Below are positions 1 through 8,184 of a DNA stretch of 64,000 nucleotides, piece after piece. The translations under genes and the position numbers were made by a program. Below the pieces are notes generated by a model. That model was not told the DNA's origin. It worked only from the letters and a program-made list of their open reading frames with translations, and ran no database searches. This DNA comes from a virus, in the IMG/VR virus record IMGVR_UViG_3300036770_007547, positions 62,001-126,000 of that record; one strand, 5' to 3'. The stretch's first letter is position 1; every line of letters begins with the position of its first letter.

Positions 1-110
1 CCATACATGTCGCCGTGTATCACACAGGCGCAATCGATGCCATTGTTGGGATCGCGCAGTTCGGTGGGCGTCAATCTTTCGAGAGCTTTCCTGCCAGCCT
101 TTTTAGCCAT
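1..110 (-). CDS. Glycosyltransferase-like protein, 5' end only (runs off left edge)
   Basis: An open frame begins with ATG at 110 and stays open to base 1 (36 codons). It starts MAKKAGRKALERL and continues to IDCACVIHGDMY. The CVIHGDxY string resembles the first strand of phage GT-A glycosyltransferases, which is the basis of the call. An AAGGA Shine-Dalgarno lies 5 bases upstream, and the start overlaps the end of the next upstream gene by 40 bases. Only the N-terminus is visible, so the family is tentative. Confidence 0.55.
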   Translation of the reverse strand, partial: MAKKAGRKALERLTPTELRDPNNGIDCACVIHGDMY

Positions 111-931
111 AGTCCTTGTCTAATCTCTTCTACTGTGTATTCGGTGTGACTGATCTCGATCAACCATTGATTCCGATCAGGCACTTCGGCATCTTCGATG
201 TCTGCTATACTTATTGATACCGGATGTGCCAGGCTGGACTGATCCACAACAACGGGTGATCCGCGCAATGCAGCCTGTATGCCCACTCCACTGTTGTAAT
301 TTATCACGGCGTGATAGTCAAACTTGAGATCGTAGGTGTCATACGTGGTGGGGAGTCTGCGCGGACTTTCGATGCGAACATCTCCTGCATAATTTATGCG
401 TTTGTGATTGATGCGGCTGCGCGGGTGTGGTCGTATCACCACTGGACGGTCTGTGTATCTTCGCAGCTCTTGTATGGTGGAATTGATCCAGGATTCCTGG
501 CTGACCATGCTGTCGGTCTGCAGACTCTGTTGATGCTGTGAAGCTATCAATATCGCGGGGTTGGTCTGTGATGTTTCAAACAAGGCCAAGCCCAGTTGTT
601 CGGGTCTTTTGGCATCGAGATCTTCGGTGTGTCCATAATAACCATCGGCCGTGATGTTGTTGATGGCCACCTTCCAAGTGGTGCCACGATGCAGAGCGCC
701 CACATCGACCACGATCACAGGACGGCCTTGATCGACATAGTGTTTGTAAACCGATTGATTGGGTTTCATCCTTCCGTGCCACAGCACGCTCCATATCACG
801 GCAGCATCAGCATCATAAGAACCGTCCACGGTTCTGATACCGGCCGCCCGTGCGCTGTCCAACAGAGCTGACATGGCACTGCCGCTGTTCTGTGCGCATT
901 GGAAAGGAAAATAGGCTAAGGTTTCGATCAC
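71..931 (-). CDS. Capsule-polysaccharide-like glycosyltransferase domain protein (copy 1)
   Basis: This 286-aa protein belongs to a family present five times in the first 8.2 kb. The shared features are WINxTIxEL, TDRPVVIRPHP (residues about 160-170), NYNSGVGIQA (211-220), GSPVVVD (224-230) and a C-terminal PDRxxWL...EEIxxGLW. An HP motif followed by a small-residue G-x-P-V segment recalls KpsS/KpsC-type GT-B enzymes that bind CMP- or nucleotide-sugars; this is analogy, not proof. The start is GTG at 931, chosen because GAGGA lies about 8 bases upstream. It is divergent from the plus-strand gene at 970. No signal peptide or membrane segment is seen, so it is probably cytosolic. Confidence 0.75.
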   Translation of the reverse strand: MIETLAYFPFQCAQNSGSAMSALLDSARAAGIRTVDGSYDADAAVIWSVLWHGRMKPNQSVYKHYVDQGRPVIVVDVGALHRGTTWKVAINNITADGYYGHTEDLDAKRPEQLGLALFETSQTNPAILIASQHQQSLQTDSMVSQESWINSTIQELRRYTDRPVVIRPHPRSRINHKRINYAGDVRIESPRRLPTTYDTYDLKFDYHAVINYNSGVGIQAALRGSPVVVDQSSLAHPVSISIADIEDAEVPDRNQWLIEISHTEYTVEEIRQGLWLKRLAGKLSKD

Positions 932-937
932 TAAATA
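931..937 (+). promoter_or_regulatory. Late-type promoter motif CTAAATA
   Basis: CTAAATA, a one-base variant of the T4 late element TATAAATA, lies 33 bases before the ATG at 970 in the short divergent gap. It is the only candidate promoter for the plus-strand cassette 970-3181. No good sigma70 -35 is present. Confidence 0.4.
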
Positions 938-969
938 TCCTCGGTGGTATCGTTTAATTATTCATTGTC

Positions 970-1824
970 ATGGCATCTACAGCAATTAACTGGACCTATC
1001 TCAGCAAAAAAGGCGAGGACGAGTACATCAATCGACTGGCGCACAGCGCCGGTGTCGAGCCCACGGCCATCGAAAACTGGAACTATGGTGTCTGTCCCGA
1101 TCACGGATTGGTGTTGCGTGGCATAATGAAACACAAAATCATGAAACAGTGCTGGCATGATCGTAGACCTTTTCGATACATGGACACCGGATATTTTGGC
1201 AATGCCAAGAGCACTCGTAATCCCAGCGGATTCAAGCTGTGGCATCGCATCGTGGACAATGATCTGCAACATGGAAACTTGGTGGTCAAACGTCCGTTGG
1301 ATCGCTGGGAACAGCATGGTATACCTGTACATGCCCGCCGGCATGGCAGTAAAATCTTGGTTGTTGCGCCCGATGAGAAACCATGCTTGTTCTATGACAC
1401 CACCTTGGAAACCTGGTTGGACAACACAGTGTCGCGCATCAAACAACACACCGATCGTCCCATCGAAATCCGACATCGAGCACGCGATGCTGTCAAAAAC
1501 AATCGCACCAAAGACAAGAGCTTTGACGCTGCACTGGAAGATGATGTGGCCGCGGTGGTCACTTTCAATTCCACTGCCGCGGTGCACAGCGTGATCCGCG
1601 GCGTACCAGTGTATGTCACTGCGCCCACCAATGCAGCCGAGCCGGTGGCCAACGGTGATCTGAGCTCGATCGATGCTCCGGGATTTCCCGATCGTGACGA
1701 AATCATGGCCTGGCTGGCGCATCTCGCTTACGGTCAGTTCCATGTACGCGAACTTGAAAATGGCACTGCCATCAGATTGCTGGAAGAAACACAATATCTA
1801 ATCAAAAGAGGACTACAGTCTTGA
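970..1824 (+). CDS. Capsule-polysaccharide-like domain protein (copy 2, lacks HP motif)
   Basis: This 284-aa protein is closest to the C-terminal half of the 549-aa protein at 4092-5741. Both carry ETW/SWLxNTxxxIKQHTDR and TFNSxAAVxSxxxGxPV (here about residues 198-214), and both share YxDTGYFGN near residue 75. At the place where other copies have IRPHP it reads IRHRARD, so the histidine-proline pair is lost and catalysis may differ or be absent. It is the first gene of a plus-strand cassette inside a minus-strand region. The stop overlaps the next start (TTGA). Confidence 0.75.
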   Translation: MASTAINWTYLSKKGEDEYINRLAHSAGVEPTAIENWNYGVCPDHGLVLRGIMKHKIMKQCWHDRRPFRYMDTGYFGNAKSTRNPSGFKLWHRIVDNDLQHGNLVVKRPLDRWEQHGIPVHARRHGSKILVVAPDEKPCLFYDTTLETWLDNTVSRIKQHTDRPIEIRHRARDAVKNNRTKDKSFDAALEDDVAAVVTFNSTAAVHSVIRGVPVYVTAPTNAAEPVANGDLSSIDAPGFPDRDEIMAWLAHLAYGQFHVRELENGTAIRLLEETQYLIKRGLQS

Positions 1825-2645
1825 CCTATACCATCGTTACCACGTTTCATGAACCCGGCTTGCAAAAATACGCACAACGCATGATCGACACCTTTGATCG
1901 ATATTGGCCACAGGATGTGAAACTGCGTGCCTATGCCGAAGACTGCGATCCCATGTCACCCAGTGATCGTATTGAAATTTTTGATTTGCACGAATGCTGT
2001 CCCAGCCTGGTAGAATTCAAACAGCGACATCGCGACAATCCTGTGGCCAACGGTGAAGTCATGAAGGACACCGGTGTGCCCTACAAAGACAATCATTTCA
2101 AATGGGATGCCGTGAGATTCAGCAACAAGGTATTTGCCGTGATACACGCCTCACTCAGCACCAACACCGATTGGATGATATGGTTGGATGCTGACACGCT
2201 CACGTTCGATCACATTCCGCCGGGATTCCTGGATTCCATATGCGATCCCGCTGCCATGGCCTGTTATTTGGGTCGCCGAGAAAAGTATCACAGCGAGTGT
2301 GGTTGGGTGGCCTACAATCTACGGCATCCCGACATTACTCAATTCATGCAAGACTGGAAGGATCTCTATGTCAATGACACTATTTTTGATCTCCGCGAGT
2401 ATCATGACAGTTTTGTGTTTGATGTTTTGCGCCGGCGCTACAGTGATCGCGGCACTAGATTCCACAATCTCACTCCGGTACAACCCAATGAAAAGGGACC
2501 GGGTCATCCATTTATCGCATCGCCGCTGGGACGGTACATGGATCATCTCAAAGGTGACACACGCAAGGACATGGGCAAGAGCCAACATCGCGGTGATGAC
2601 ACCAGTTACCAAGTACATCAAGGAGTAGGATATTGGCAGAACTAG
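1821..2645 (+). CDS. GT-A fold glycosyltransferase-like protein
   Basis: The 274-aa product begins MTYTIVTTFHEPG, a typical first beta strand of a GT-A nucleotide-sugar enzyme. It has a WLDADT motif at about residues 120-125, the DxD metal/UDP-sugar site, and KWDAVRFSNKVFAV just before it, as in marine phage glycosyltransferases. Sugar and acceptor cannot be read from the sequence. The start is TTG, overlapping the stop of the previous gene by 3 bases (TTGA), which implies translational coupling. It overlaps the methyltransferase gene that follows by 13 bases. Confidence 0.75.
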   Translation: MTYTIVTTFHEPGLQKYAQRMIDTFDRYWPQDVKLRAYAEDCDPMSPSDRIEIFDLHECCPSLVEFKQRHRDNPVANGEVMKDTGVPYKDNHFKWDAVRFSNKVFAVIHASLSTNTDWMIWLDADTLTFDHIPPGFLDSICDPAAMACYLGRREKYHSECGWVAYNLRHPDITQFMQDWKDLYVNDTIFDLREYHDSFVFDVLRRRYSDRGTRFHNLTPVQPNEKGPGHPFIASPLGRYMDHLKGDTRKDMGKSQHRGDDTSYQVHQGVGYWQN

Positions 2646-3181
2646 CCGAACACCTGGGCGGTCATCTCAACCGCACCCATACCGATCGTGGAATCCTCAG
2701 ATGGTTCCTGGAAAATCACGACATCCGTTCCATGTTGGATGTTGGATGTGGCCCGGGCGGACAAGTCGAACTGGCCCGCGAATGGGGCATAGATGCCTGG
2801 GGCATCGACGGAGATCACACCTTGGACCGCCCCGGGGACCACTACATCATACACGATTACTGTGTGGGACCCAGCACTTTTGATCGGCCGGTAGATTTGG
2901 TGTGGAGCTGTGAGTTTGTGGAACATGTCGACGAGCAGTATGTTCCAAACTTTGTGGCCGACTTTGCTCGTGGTCGATGGTTGTGCATGAGCTACGCGCC
3001 CCCGGGACATGACGGTCATCATCATGTCAATTGTCAGCCCGAAGACTATTGGATCGAGTGTTTACAACAACACGGCTTTCGTTATCGCTCGGATATCACG
3101 GCACAAGTGCGAAGAGCCAGTACTCAGGCCAAAAAATTCATGCGCAAGCGTGGCCTGGTGTTTGAGTCTACGTTAAGGTAG
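2633..3181 (+). CDS. Class I SAM-dependent methyltransferase
   Basis: The 182-aa protein has motif I at residues 35-43 (MLDVGCGPGG), an acidic end of strand 2 (WGIDGD) and a WSCEFVEHV segment like the post-I/motif II region of small-molecule methyltransferases. The start is TTG at 2633, with AGGAG six to eight bases upstream inside the end of the previous gene. Given its neighbours it probably methylates a sugar or sugar precursor; that is inference. Its last 9 bases overlap the convergent gene at 3173. Confidence 0.8.
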   Translation: MAELAEHLGGHLNRTHTDRGILRWFLENHDIRSMLDVGCGPGGQVELAREWGIDAWGIDGDHTLDRPGDHYIIHDYCVGPSTFDRPVDLVWSCEFVEHVDEQYVPNFVADFARGRWLCMSYAPPGHDGHHHVNCQPEDYWIECLQQHGFRYRSDITAQVRRASTQAKKFMRKRGLVFESTLR

Positions 3182-4084
3182 TCGTGCTCGCATGAACCGC
3201 CAGGCAGTGCCGTCTCTGACTTCGTTCCAGTCAAAATGACACTGTGCCAGGCGGTGATAAAAAGTATTTCGATCTCCCATCACAGGATTTTCCAACATGG
3301 ACAAGTCGGTGTTGGCATCAGGCCAAGACTGGCTGCGTTGTGGAACCGGATCAGTGACCCAGGCCGGTATACCCCACAACATGCTGGCAACACTGGGACT
3401 GCTGTTATAAGTGATGGTGGCCCAGGCACGGTCGAAATCGGCTCGTATGTCTGGCGATTGGCTTATTTCAATGTCGGGCCAGCGTTTTTGTAGCTCGGGT
3501 ATGATTTGCTGATTTCCCGGATGTGCTCGCAACAGTATGGGTCGATCGCTGTTGGCACGGATCTGTGGCAAGATGCTGTCCAACCATTCCATGACACCAA
3601 ATCCGTCCATGCTCCAACCGCCGTCTCGCTGCAAACAGATCAGTATATTGCGTCCGTTGAGGCGCCATGGTCGTTCTTGGAATCCATAGCTTTTCTTGAT
3701 GTGTTCCCAGCGGGCAGCATCCACGTCTCGGTTGAAATAGTACCCCGTGGTGGGGAATATACCATCCAAGCTGTAGCGCAGGAAACGATCTCGATCGTTG
3801 GGCATGAGAAAGCCATAGAGATTGCTGTCCATGACCAGCACACGTTTTCCGGCTCTACTCTGTGCTTTGATCACGGCCTGCCGCACACGGAGGTGCGGGG
3901 CCGATTTCATGCCAATCCAGCCCTGCAACACTGCCACATCAGCATCGATCACGGTTTGCTCGTCCACTACCCATACCTCGTCGCCGGCTGCTTTGGCGCC
4001 GTGCGCAAACGTCATGAGATATTCGCGCTTTTGTTCCATCTTGGCTTTACTGGGCACAGCCGACAGGTAAACAGCTATTTTCAT
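3173..4084 (-). CDS. Capsule-polysaccharide-like glycosyltransferase domain protein (copy 3)
   Basis: The 303-aa protein has the family pattern complete: SDRPILLRAHPG at about residue 178-189 (HP motif kept), ITYNSSPSVASMLWGIPAW near 225-243, and DRNTFYHRLA...EVRDGTAW at the C-terminus. The N-terminus MKIAVYLSAVPSKAK resembles the start of the N-terminal Rossmann half of a GT-B enzyme, so this copy may be a full two-domain enzyme. It lies 7 bases downstream of the 549-aa fusion gene and is likely co-transcribed with it. The donor sugar is unknown. Confidence 0.75.
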   Translation of the reverse strand: MKIAVYLSAVPSKAKMEQKREYLMTFAHGAKAAGDEVWVVDEQTVIDADVAVLQGWIGMKSAPHLRVRQAVIKAQSRAGKRVLVMDSNLYGFLMPNDRDRFLRYSLDGIFPTTGYYFNRDVDAARWEHIKKSYGFQERPWRLNGRNILICLQRDGGWSMDGFGVMEWLDSILPQIRANSDRPILLRAHPGNQQIIPELQKRWPDIEISQSPDIRADFDRAWATITYNSSPSVASMLWGIPAWVTDPVPQRSQSWPDANTDLSMLENPVMGDRNTFYHRLAQCHFDWNEVRDGTAWRFMRARLP

Positions 4085-4091
4085 TGATTTG

Positions 4092-5741
4092 TCATCCCCG
4101 GCTTACAGATTCCCAAGCGAATCCACTCTGCATCTCCTGCACTGTGAACTGATGATAGCTGAGACAAGCCATGAGCGCACGAACTTCATCGGTGTCCGGA
4201 CATCGTGGATTTTCGATGTCAGCAAGATTGGTGTTGCTGAGATGGTGTGCGGCATTGGGTCCCATGGTAAACACCGGTTTTCCATATATGAGACTTTCCA
4301 CGGCCGCGATCGAATTAAAGGTGACCATGCAGTGTATGTCATTGGCCAAGGCCATTTCCATGGTGTCCACAGTGGCACGCACCGATCTGTTTTGCTTGAG
4401 CCTGACCACGATCTCACGATCGGTGTGTTGCTTGATCTCGGCAATGGTGTTCTCCAACCAAGACTCTTCTTCCAGACCCCAGTAACTCAATGCCTTGGCG
4501 CTGGGCGGACATATCAGTATCTTGCTGCCCGGAGTCATGGGCTTGATTTTGAGACCGATTCGATCTATGCGATCAGTGGGGCGCTTTTCGATGGCACCCA
4601 ACCATTGCATGGCGTTCTTGGTGATGCGATGCCATTCTTTGCGCTTGTTGTTTCCAAAATAACCGGTGTCGATGTAATAAAAGTCTCGTCCGGTGTCCAG
4701 ACATTGCTGCATGATCTTTTTCTTGGCTATGCTGCGCAATGCTATGGGACTGTCATGCCGTTCGATGTCATTCCAGGGCGACATGCTGCCGGCAGCACCT
4801 TGCACAAAAGCATGCACGATAGGATCCCATCTCGCACCTTTGGTCTTCATTTTCTTTGTAACATCCTCTTCCTCGCTGATACCAATCACTGGCCATTTGT
4901 GACGATCATCCAACCATCTTATCAATTGTGCCCGTGTGGCAGTTTCCCCGTACTTACCATTGGGATTTTCCACATATTCTAGAACATTGGTGAAAAAATG
5001 CTTGTATACCCGTGGAAGATCGAGATCTCGAATCGCTGTCACCGAAGTGTCTATGCGAGATTCGGTGACTTGTTGTTCGTAGAATTTCCAGAGATGACTG
5101 TAATCGCAGTTGCGATAGTTGTCGAACCAAGGCCCACCTTCGGTATAGTGCAGGGCGCTGGGTTTACCGTCCCAGGGCTCGTGATACCATCCCACCAACC
5201 AGTTCCAAGCCGGTGCCAAGGATCCAATGTCGCTGTCGTCCAACCATTCGAATCGATGGAGTCGACTGCCCGGCCATTCGGCGACAGCGGTTTCATCGAG
5301 CTGACGATTCTTGGGATGTTCGCAGTTCCAGAGTATCATGCTTGACCAGTTTTTCCTGGGATAATATTCTTGGCGTTGCCCATCCATCTTGGTCTTGTTC
5401 TGCGGGCGATAGTCATGCTTGACCACCATCACAGCGTAGCGATCATCGGCTTGTTCAAACAGTTTTTCTATGTCATCGATCCAGAGAAAATCACAGTCAC
5501 AGAACACAGCCCACCCACGATACTGCATGAGCTTGGGAACCAAGAATCTAGTGAACGTGAATTCGGTGCTGGCTTTTTCATCGGGCAGTCGAGTGTATAT
5601 TTCTTGGGCTCTCAGATCCTGTTGTTTCAGCATCTGTATGTCAAGCACCGATTCGGTGTTTTCTTCGATGCTGTGTTGACACACGTCTGCTGCTATGGCC
5701 TCTCGACTGTCCCACCCAATGAATACGTTTCTTATGGTCAT
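4092..5741 (-). CDS. Fusion: GT-A glycosyltransferase + capsule-like domain (copy 4)
   Basis: The 549-aa product has two parts. Residues 1 to about 255 look like a GT8-type GT-A enzyme: VFIGWDSREAIAADVC at the N-terminus, CDCDFLW at 81-87 as the DxD metal site, and LHYTEGGPWF near 215. Residues from about 285 to 549 match the capsule-like family, with SWLENTIAEIKQHTDR, VTFNSIAAVESLIYGKPV and a C-terminal EMQSGFAW. The HP motif is replaced by VRLKQN, as in copy 2. The fusion suggests two successive sugar transfers by one polypeptide. The ATG overlaps the upstream stop by one base (TAATG). Confidence 0.8.
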   Translation of the reverse strand: MTIRNVFIGWDSREAIAADVCQHSIEENTESVLDIQMLKQQDLRAQEIYTRLPDEKASTEFTFTRFLVPKLMQYRGWAVFCDCDFLWIDDIEKLFEQADDRYAVMVVKHDYRPQNKTKMDGQRQEYYPRKNWSSMILWNCEHPKNRQLDETAVAEWPGSRLHRFEWLDDSDIGSLAPAWNWLVGWYHEPWDGKPSALHYTEGGPWFDNYRNCDYSHLWKFYEQQVTESRIDTSVTAIRDLDLPRVYKHFFTNVLEYVENPNGKYGETATRAQLIRWLDDRHKWPVIGISEEEDVTKKMKTKGARWDPIVHAFVQGAAGSMSPWNDIERHDSPIALRSIAKKKIMQQCLDTGRDFYYIDTGYFGNNKRKEWHRITKNAMQWLGAIEKRPTDRIDRIGLKIKPMTPGSKILICPPSAKALSYWGLEEESWLENTIAEIKQHTDREIVVRLKQNRSVRATVDTMEMALANDIHCMVTFNSIAAVESLIYGKPVFTMGPNAAHHLSNTNLADIENPRCPDTDEVRALMACLSYHQFTVQEMQSGFAWESVSRG

Positions 5742-6520
5742 TATTTCCTCTCTATGTCATCTTCTTGGCAGTCATCGCCGTACTGTATTTCGACTATGCG
5801 CAATTCTTGGGCAGTCTCGTTGCAGAGGCGGTGCCATTGATTACGAGAGATATGTAGATGCTGGAACTCACTGTAATGCCCGAGATGCTCGATGTCTGTG
5901 CTCTTGTCATCAATGGTATAAACCGATGCTTCACCTTTGCTCACAAACCAGAATTCAGATCGGTTGCTGTGTCGCTGCATGCTGAGACATGTTCCGGGCT
6001 CGACTGTGAGTTCTTTGACCTTGACTTGTGGGCCATCTTCGTGCAGCACACGATAATAGCCCCAGGGCCGGTTTGTCTTGGGTGCTTTCCACTCTTCTAG
6101 TATCCAGCTCGAAGAGTTCTTTTTGTCCTCGCCGCCAACACCGAACTTGAAATCGATGTTTGGGTCCTGTATCGACATCTCGGGGATGTTGTCAGAGGTG
6201 CGATCCCCGCCATTGGCAAAGATGATGCGATTTTGTGGGTAACTGGCCCGCACCATCTCGATGGCCCGGCGTGCCGATCCATCGCTGTCATCGAAGTCGA
6301 TGACGAAATCCACGCCTGTGATGTGTTTGAGTATGTTGCCACGCTCTCTCAAGGGCATGAAAGCACGACCTTTCTTGCGTTCCAACCAAGCATCGCTGTT
6401 GACACCCACTACCAAGATATCGCCCATGGCTTTGGCTGCTTGGAGATAACTGATGTGACCGCTGTGTATGGGGTCAAATCCCCCGGTGACCAATACTACG
6501 ACTTTGTCTTTTTCGTACAT
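5741..6520 (-). CDS. Bifunctional nucleotidyltransferase + mannose-6-phosphate isomerase-like cupin
   Basis: The start at 6520 gives a 259-aa protein beginning MYEKDKVVVLVTGGFD; an upstream in-frame start would add 24 residues overlapping the previous gene. GGFDPIHSGH at residues 13-22 is the HxGH motif of cytidylyl/adenylyltransferases (TagD, HldE domain II). From about residue 145, KTNRPWGYYRVL and a run with MQRHSNRSEFWFV match the type II mannose-6-phosphate isomerase cupin that follows GDP-mannose pyrophosphorylases. The likely role is making or epimerising an activated sugar. The cupin metal histidines HSNRxE are visible. Joining these two domains is unusual. Confidence 0.85.
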   Translation of the reverse strand: MYEKDKVVVLVTGGFDPIHSGHISYLQAAKAMGDILVVGVNSDAWLERKKGRAFMPLRERGNILKHITGVDFVIDFDDSDGSARRAIEMVRASYPQNRIIFANGGDRTSDNIPEMSIQDPNIDFKFGVGGEDKKNSSSWILEEWKAPKTNRPWGYYRVLHEDGPQVKVKELTVEPGTCLSMQRHSNRSEFWFVSKGEASVYTIDDKSTDIEHLGHYSEFQHLHISRNQWHRLCNETAQELRIVEIQYGDDCQEDDIERK

Positions 6521-6522
6521 TG

Positions 6523-8184
6523 TTATTGTTCCTGTTCCTGAAGACGAGAATCTCGCAGCACCCGGGGCCACCAATGCATGAGGTGTTCCCAAGGCAATCC
6601 TGCTTCAATCTCGTCGCGCCGCCACTGTGAATAGCCAAGATTGGCCAACCATTGATCGCGTGGTATATTTAAATTGGGTCGTTCGATGTCTAAAATATTG
6701 TTCTGGCTCACAGGCCAGGCCATTGCGCTCTGATGCAAACAGTAGGTGGGCAATCCATAACAAGCCGATTCAGTGAGGCTGTTGCTGTTTCCTCCCACCA
6801 CTGCCCAGGCTGTATCAAAGTCGCGATACAAACTGTCACCGCCAGATACCCAATTGTCGTCGATGGCGCAACTGTGATCGCTGACCCGCACATCTTTGAT
6901 GGTTTGTATGGCCGATTCGATTATGGGCAACTGCTGCGGCAGCCGGCTGGGATGAAGTCGTATGCGTATGGGACGATTGGTTCGATGCCGTATCATCTTC
7001 AAGGCAGTGAGAACCATGTTTTCGTAACTGCCCCACTTGTTTATGAGCGGGACCATGCTGCTGTCTCGCGGTCTTTGCATCATGAACAACACATCGTCAC
7101 CGCGTGGCTGCCAGGGGTGTATCTCGATGTTCTGTTCTTTTTGTATGCGATGCCATCGATCCGCGGGACTGTCCTGACGGAAATGTATGCCATCGTGATA
7201 GAAATAACTGAACCAACTCCAACGATAGTAGACTTGATCTGATTCGGGACGTGCTTGATTGAAACGGAACGTGGGACTTTCTACCACTATCCAAGGTCGT
7301 CGGCTCTGCGTGATATAATTGTAGCAGTCTCGGTAGCGTTTGGTTCTTTTGTTGTCGGTGTTGTTGTGTATGATCCACAAGTCAGGCAAAGGTTGGTCGC
7401 GTATGTCTTCCAAGTTGGCTTCTTGGATGTTGGTGAATTCAGGCAAAGGCAGTCCTTGCCACCAAGGACCCACCAGAGCCACGGCACGCAGTTCGGGCCT
7501 CACAGTGGCCTCACGCCGGCGAGCCAACACTGTGGCCTGCTTGACCTGTGAGTCGTAGATCTGCAGCATGTTGTCTTTGTTTTTCTGTCGACCTTTCAGT
7601 GTCAGGAATACCCCGGTTCCCTTGCCGATGGCCACCCATTCACCGATGTTTGATATGGGTCGTATATCAAACTCTGGGGCCAATTGTCGCAATACCATTT
7701 GATCGTGTCCGTAGATCCACTGGTCTATGGGAGTATCCAAGAGCCGCTGTCTCAGCACTTTCTTGAAGTCACTGTTGCTGCCAAAGGTCACCGCTCCGGC
7801 CAACCAGTTTTGCTGTTTGTCATGCCACAACATGTGCGGATGGGCAGCGATGCTTTCAAATTCTTCCGGGGTAAATGACCTTGTACACACTGTGTCTATG
7901 TCCAGACTCATCACCAGCTGATCATCATCAAACAGCTCGCTGGCCACCAAGAACCTCAAGGCTTGATAGTAGGCAGCACGATTGTCGTCGTGCAATCGAG
8001 GTGCCTTTACATAGTGGTATCTTGCTCCGGGTACTGGATCCACAGCACCACCCGACACCACCACAGTGATGGACAGCCAGTTGTTGTGTGCCTGTAGGCT
8101 GGTGATGAGATTGGCTGCCCATTCATCATGATATACGGGATCGCAGGCTACCAGTATGTTGTATCGATTTTTGATGTCATTCAC
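6523..8184 (-). CDS. Fusion: GT-A glycosyltransferase + capsule-like domain (copy 5)
   Basis: The 553-aa protein has an N-terminal GT-A-like half (YNILVACDPVYHDEWAANL, then MSLDIDTVC at 92-100 as DxD, and WIYGHDQMVL near 165) and a C-terminal capsule-like half with NRPIRIRLHPSRL at about 405-417 (HP kept), VGGNSNSLTESACYGLPTY near 462-480 and PRDQWLANL...EIEAGLPWEHL. It parallels the fusion at 4092-5741 but keeps the HP motif. Its ATG overlaps the stop of the upstream methyltransferase (ATGA). It is probably soluble and acts on surface glycan precursors. Confidence 0.8.
   Translation of the reverse strand: MNDIKNRYNILVACDPVYHDEWAANLITSLQAHNNWLSITVVVSGGAVDPVPGARYHYVKAPRLHDDNRAAYYQALRFLVASELFDDDQLVMSLDIDTVCTRSFTPEEFESIAAHPHMLWHDKQQNWLAGAVTFGSNSDFKKVLRQRLLDTPIDQWIYGHDQMVLRQLAPEFDIRPISNIGEWVAIGKGTGVFLTLKGRQKNKDNMLQIYDSQVKQATVLARRREATVRPELRAVALVGPWWQGLPLPEFTNIQEANLEDIRDQPLPDLWIIHNNTDNKRTKRYRDCYNYITQSRRPWIVVESPTFRFNQARPESDQVYYRWSWFSYFYHDGIHFRQDSPADRWHRIQKEQNIEIHPWQPRGDDVLFMMQRPRDSSMVPLINKWGSYENMVLTALKMIRHRTNRPIRIRLHPSRLPQQLPIIESAIQTIKDVRVSDHSCAIDDNWVSGGDSLYRDFDTAWAVVGGNSNSLTESACYGLPTYCLHQSAMAWPVSQNNILDIERPNLNIPRDQWLANLGYSQWRRDEIEAGLPWEHLMHWWPRVLRDSRLQEQEQ

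Noticed and set aside
958-1794. 278-aa minus-strand frame opposite the capsule-like gene at 970
   Set aside because: The plus-strand product has clear paralogues; this frame has none.
6521-6592. Upstream extension of the nucleotidyltransferase-cupin protein by 24 residues
   Set aside because: The extension overlaps the upstream gene and reads as its shadow; ATG 6520 directly follows that gene's stop and the family fold begins there.
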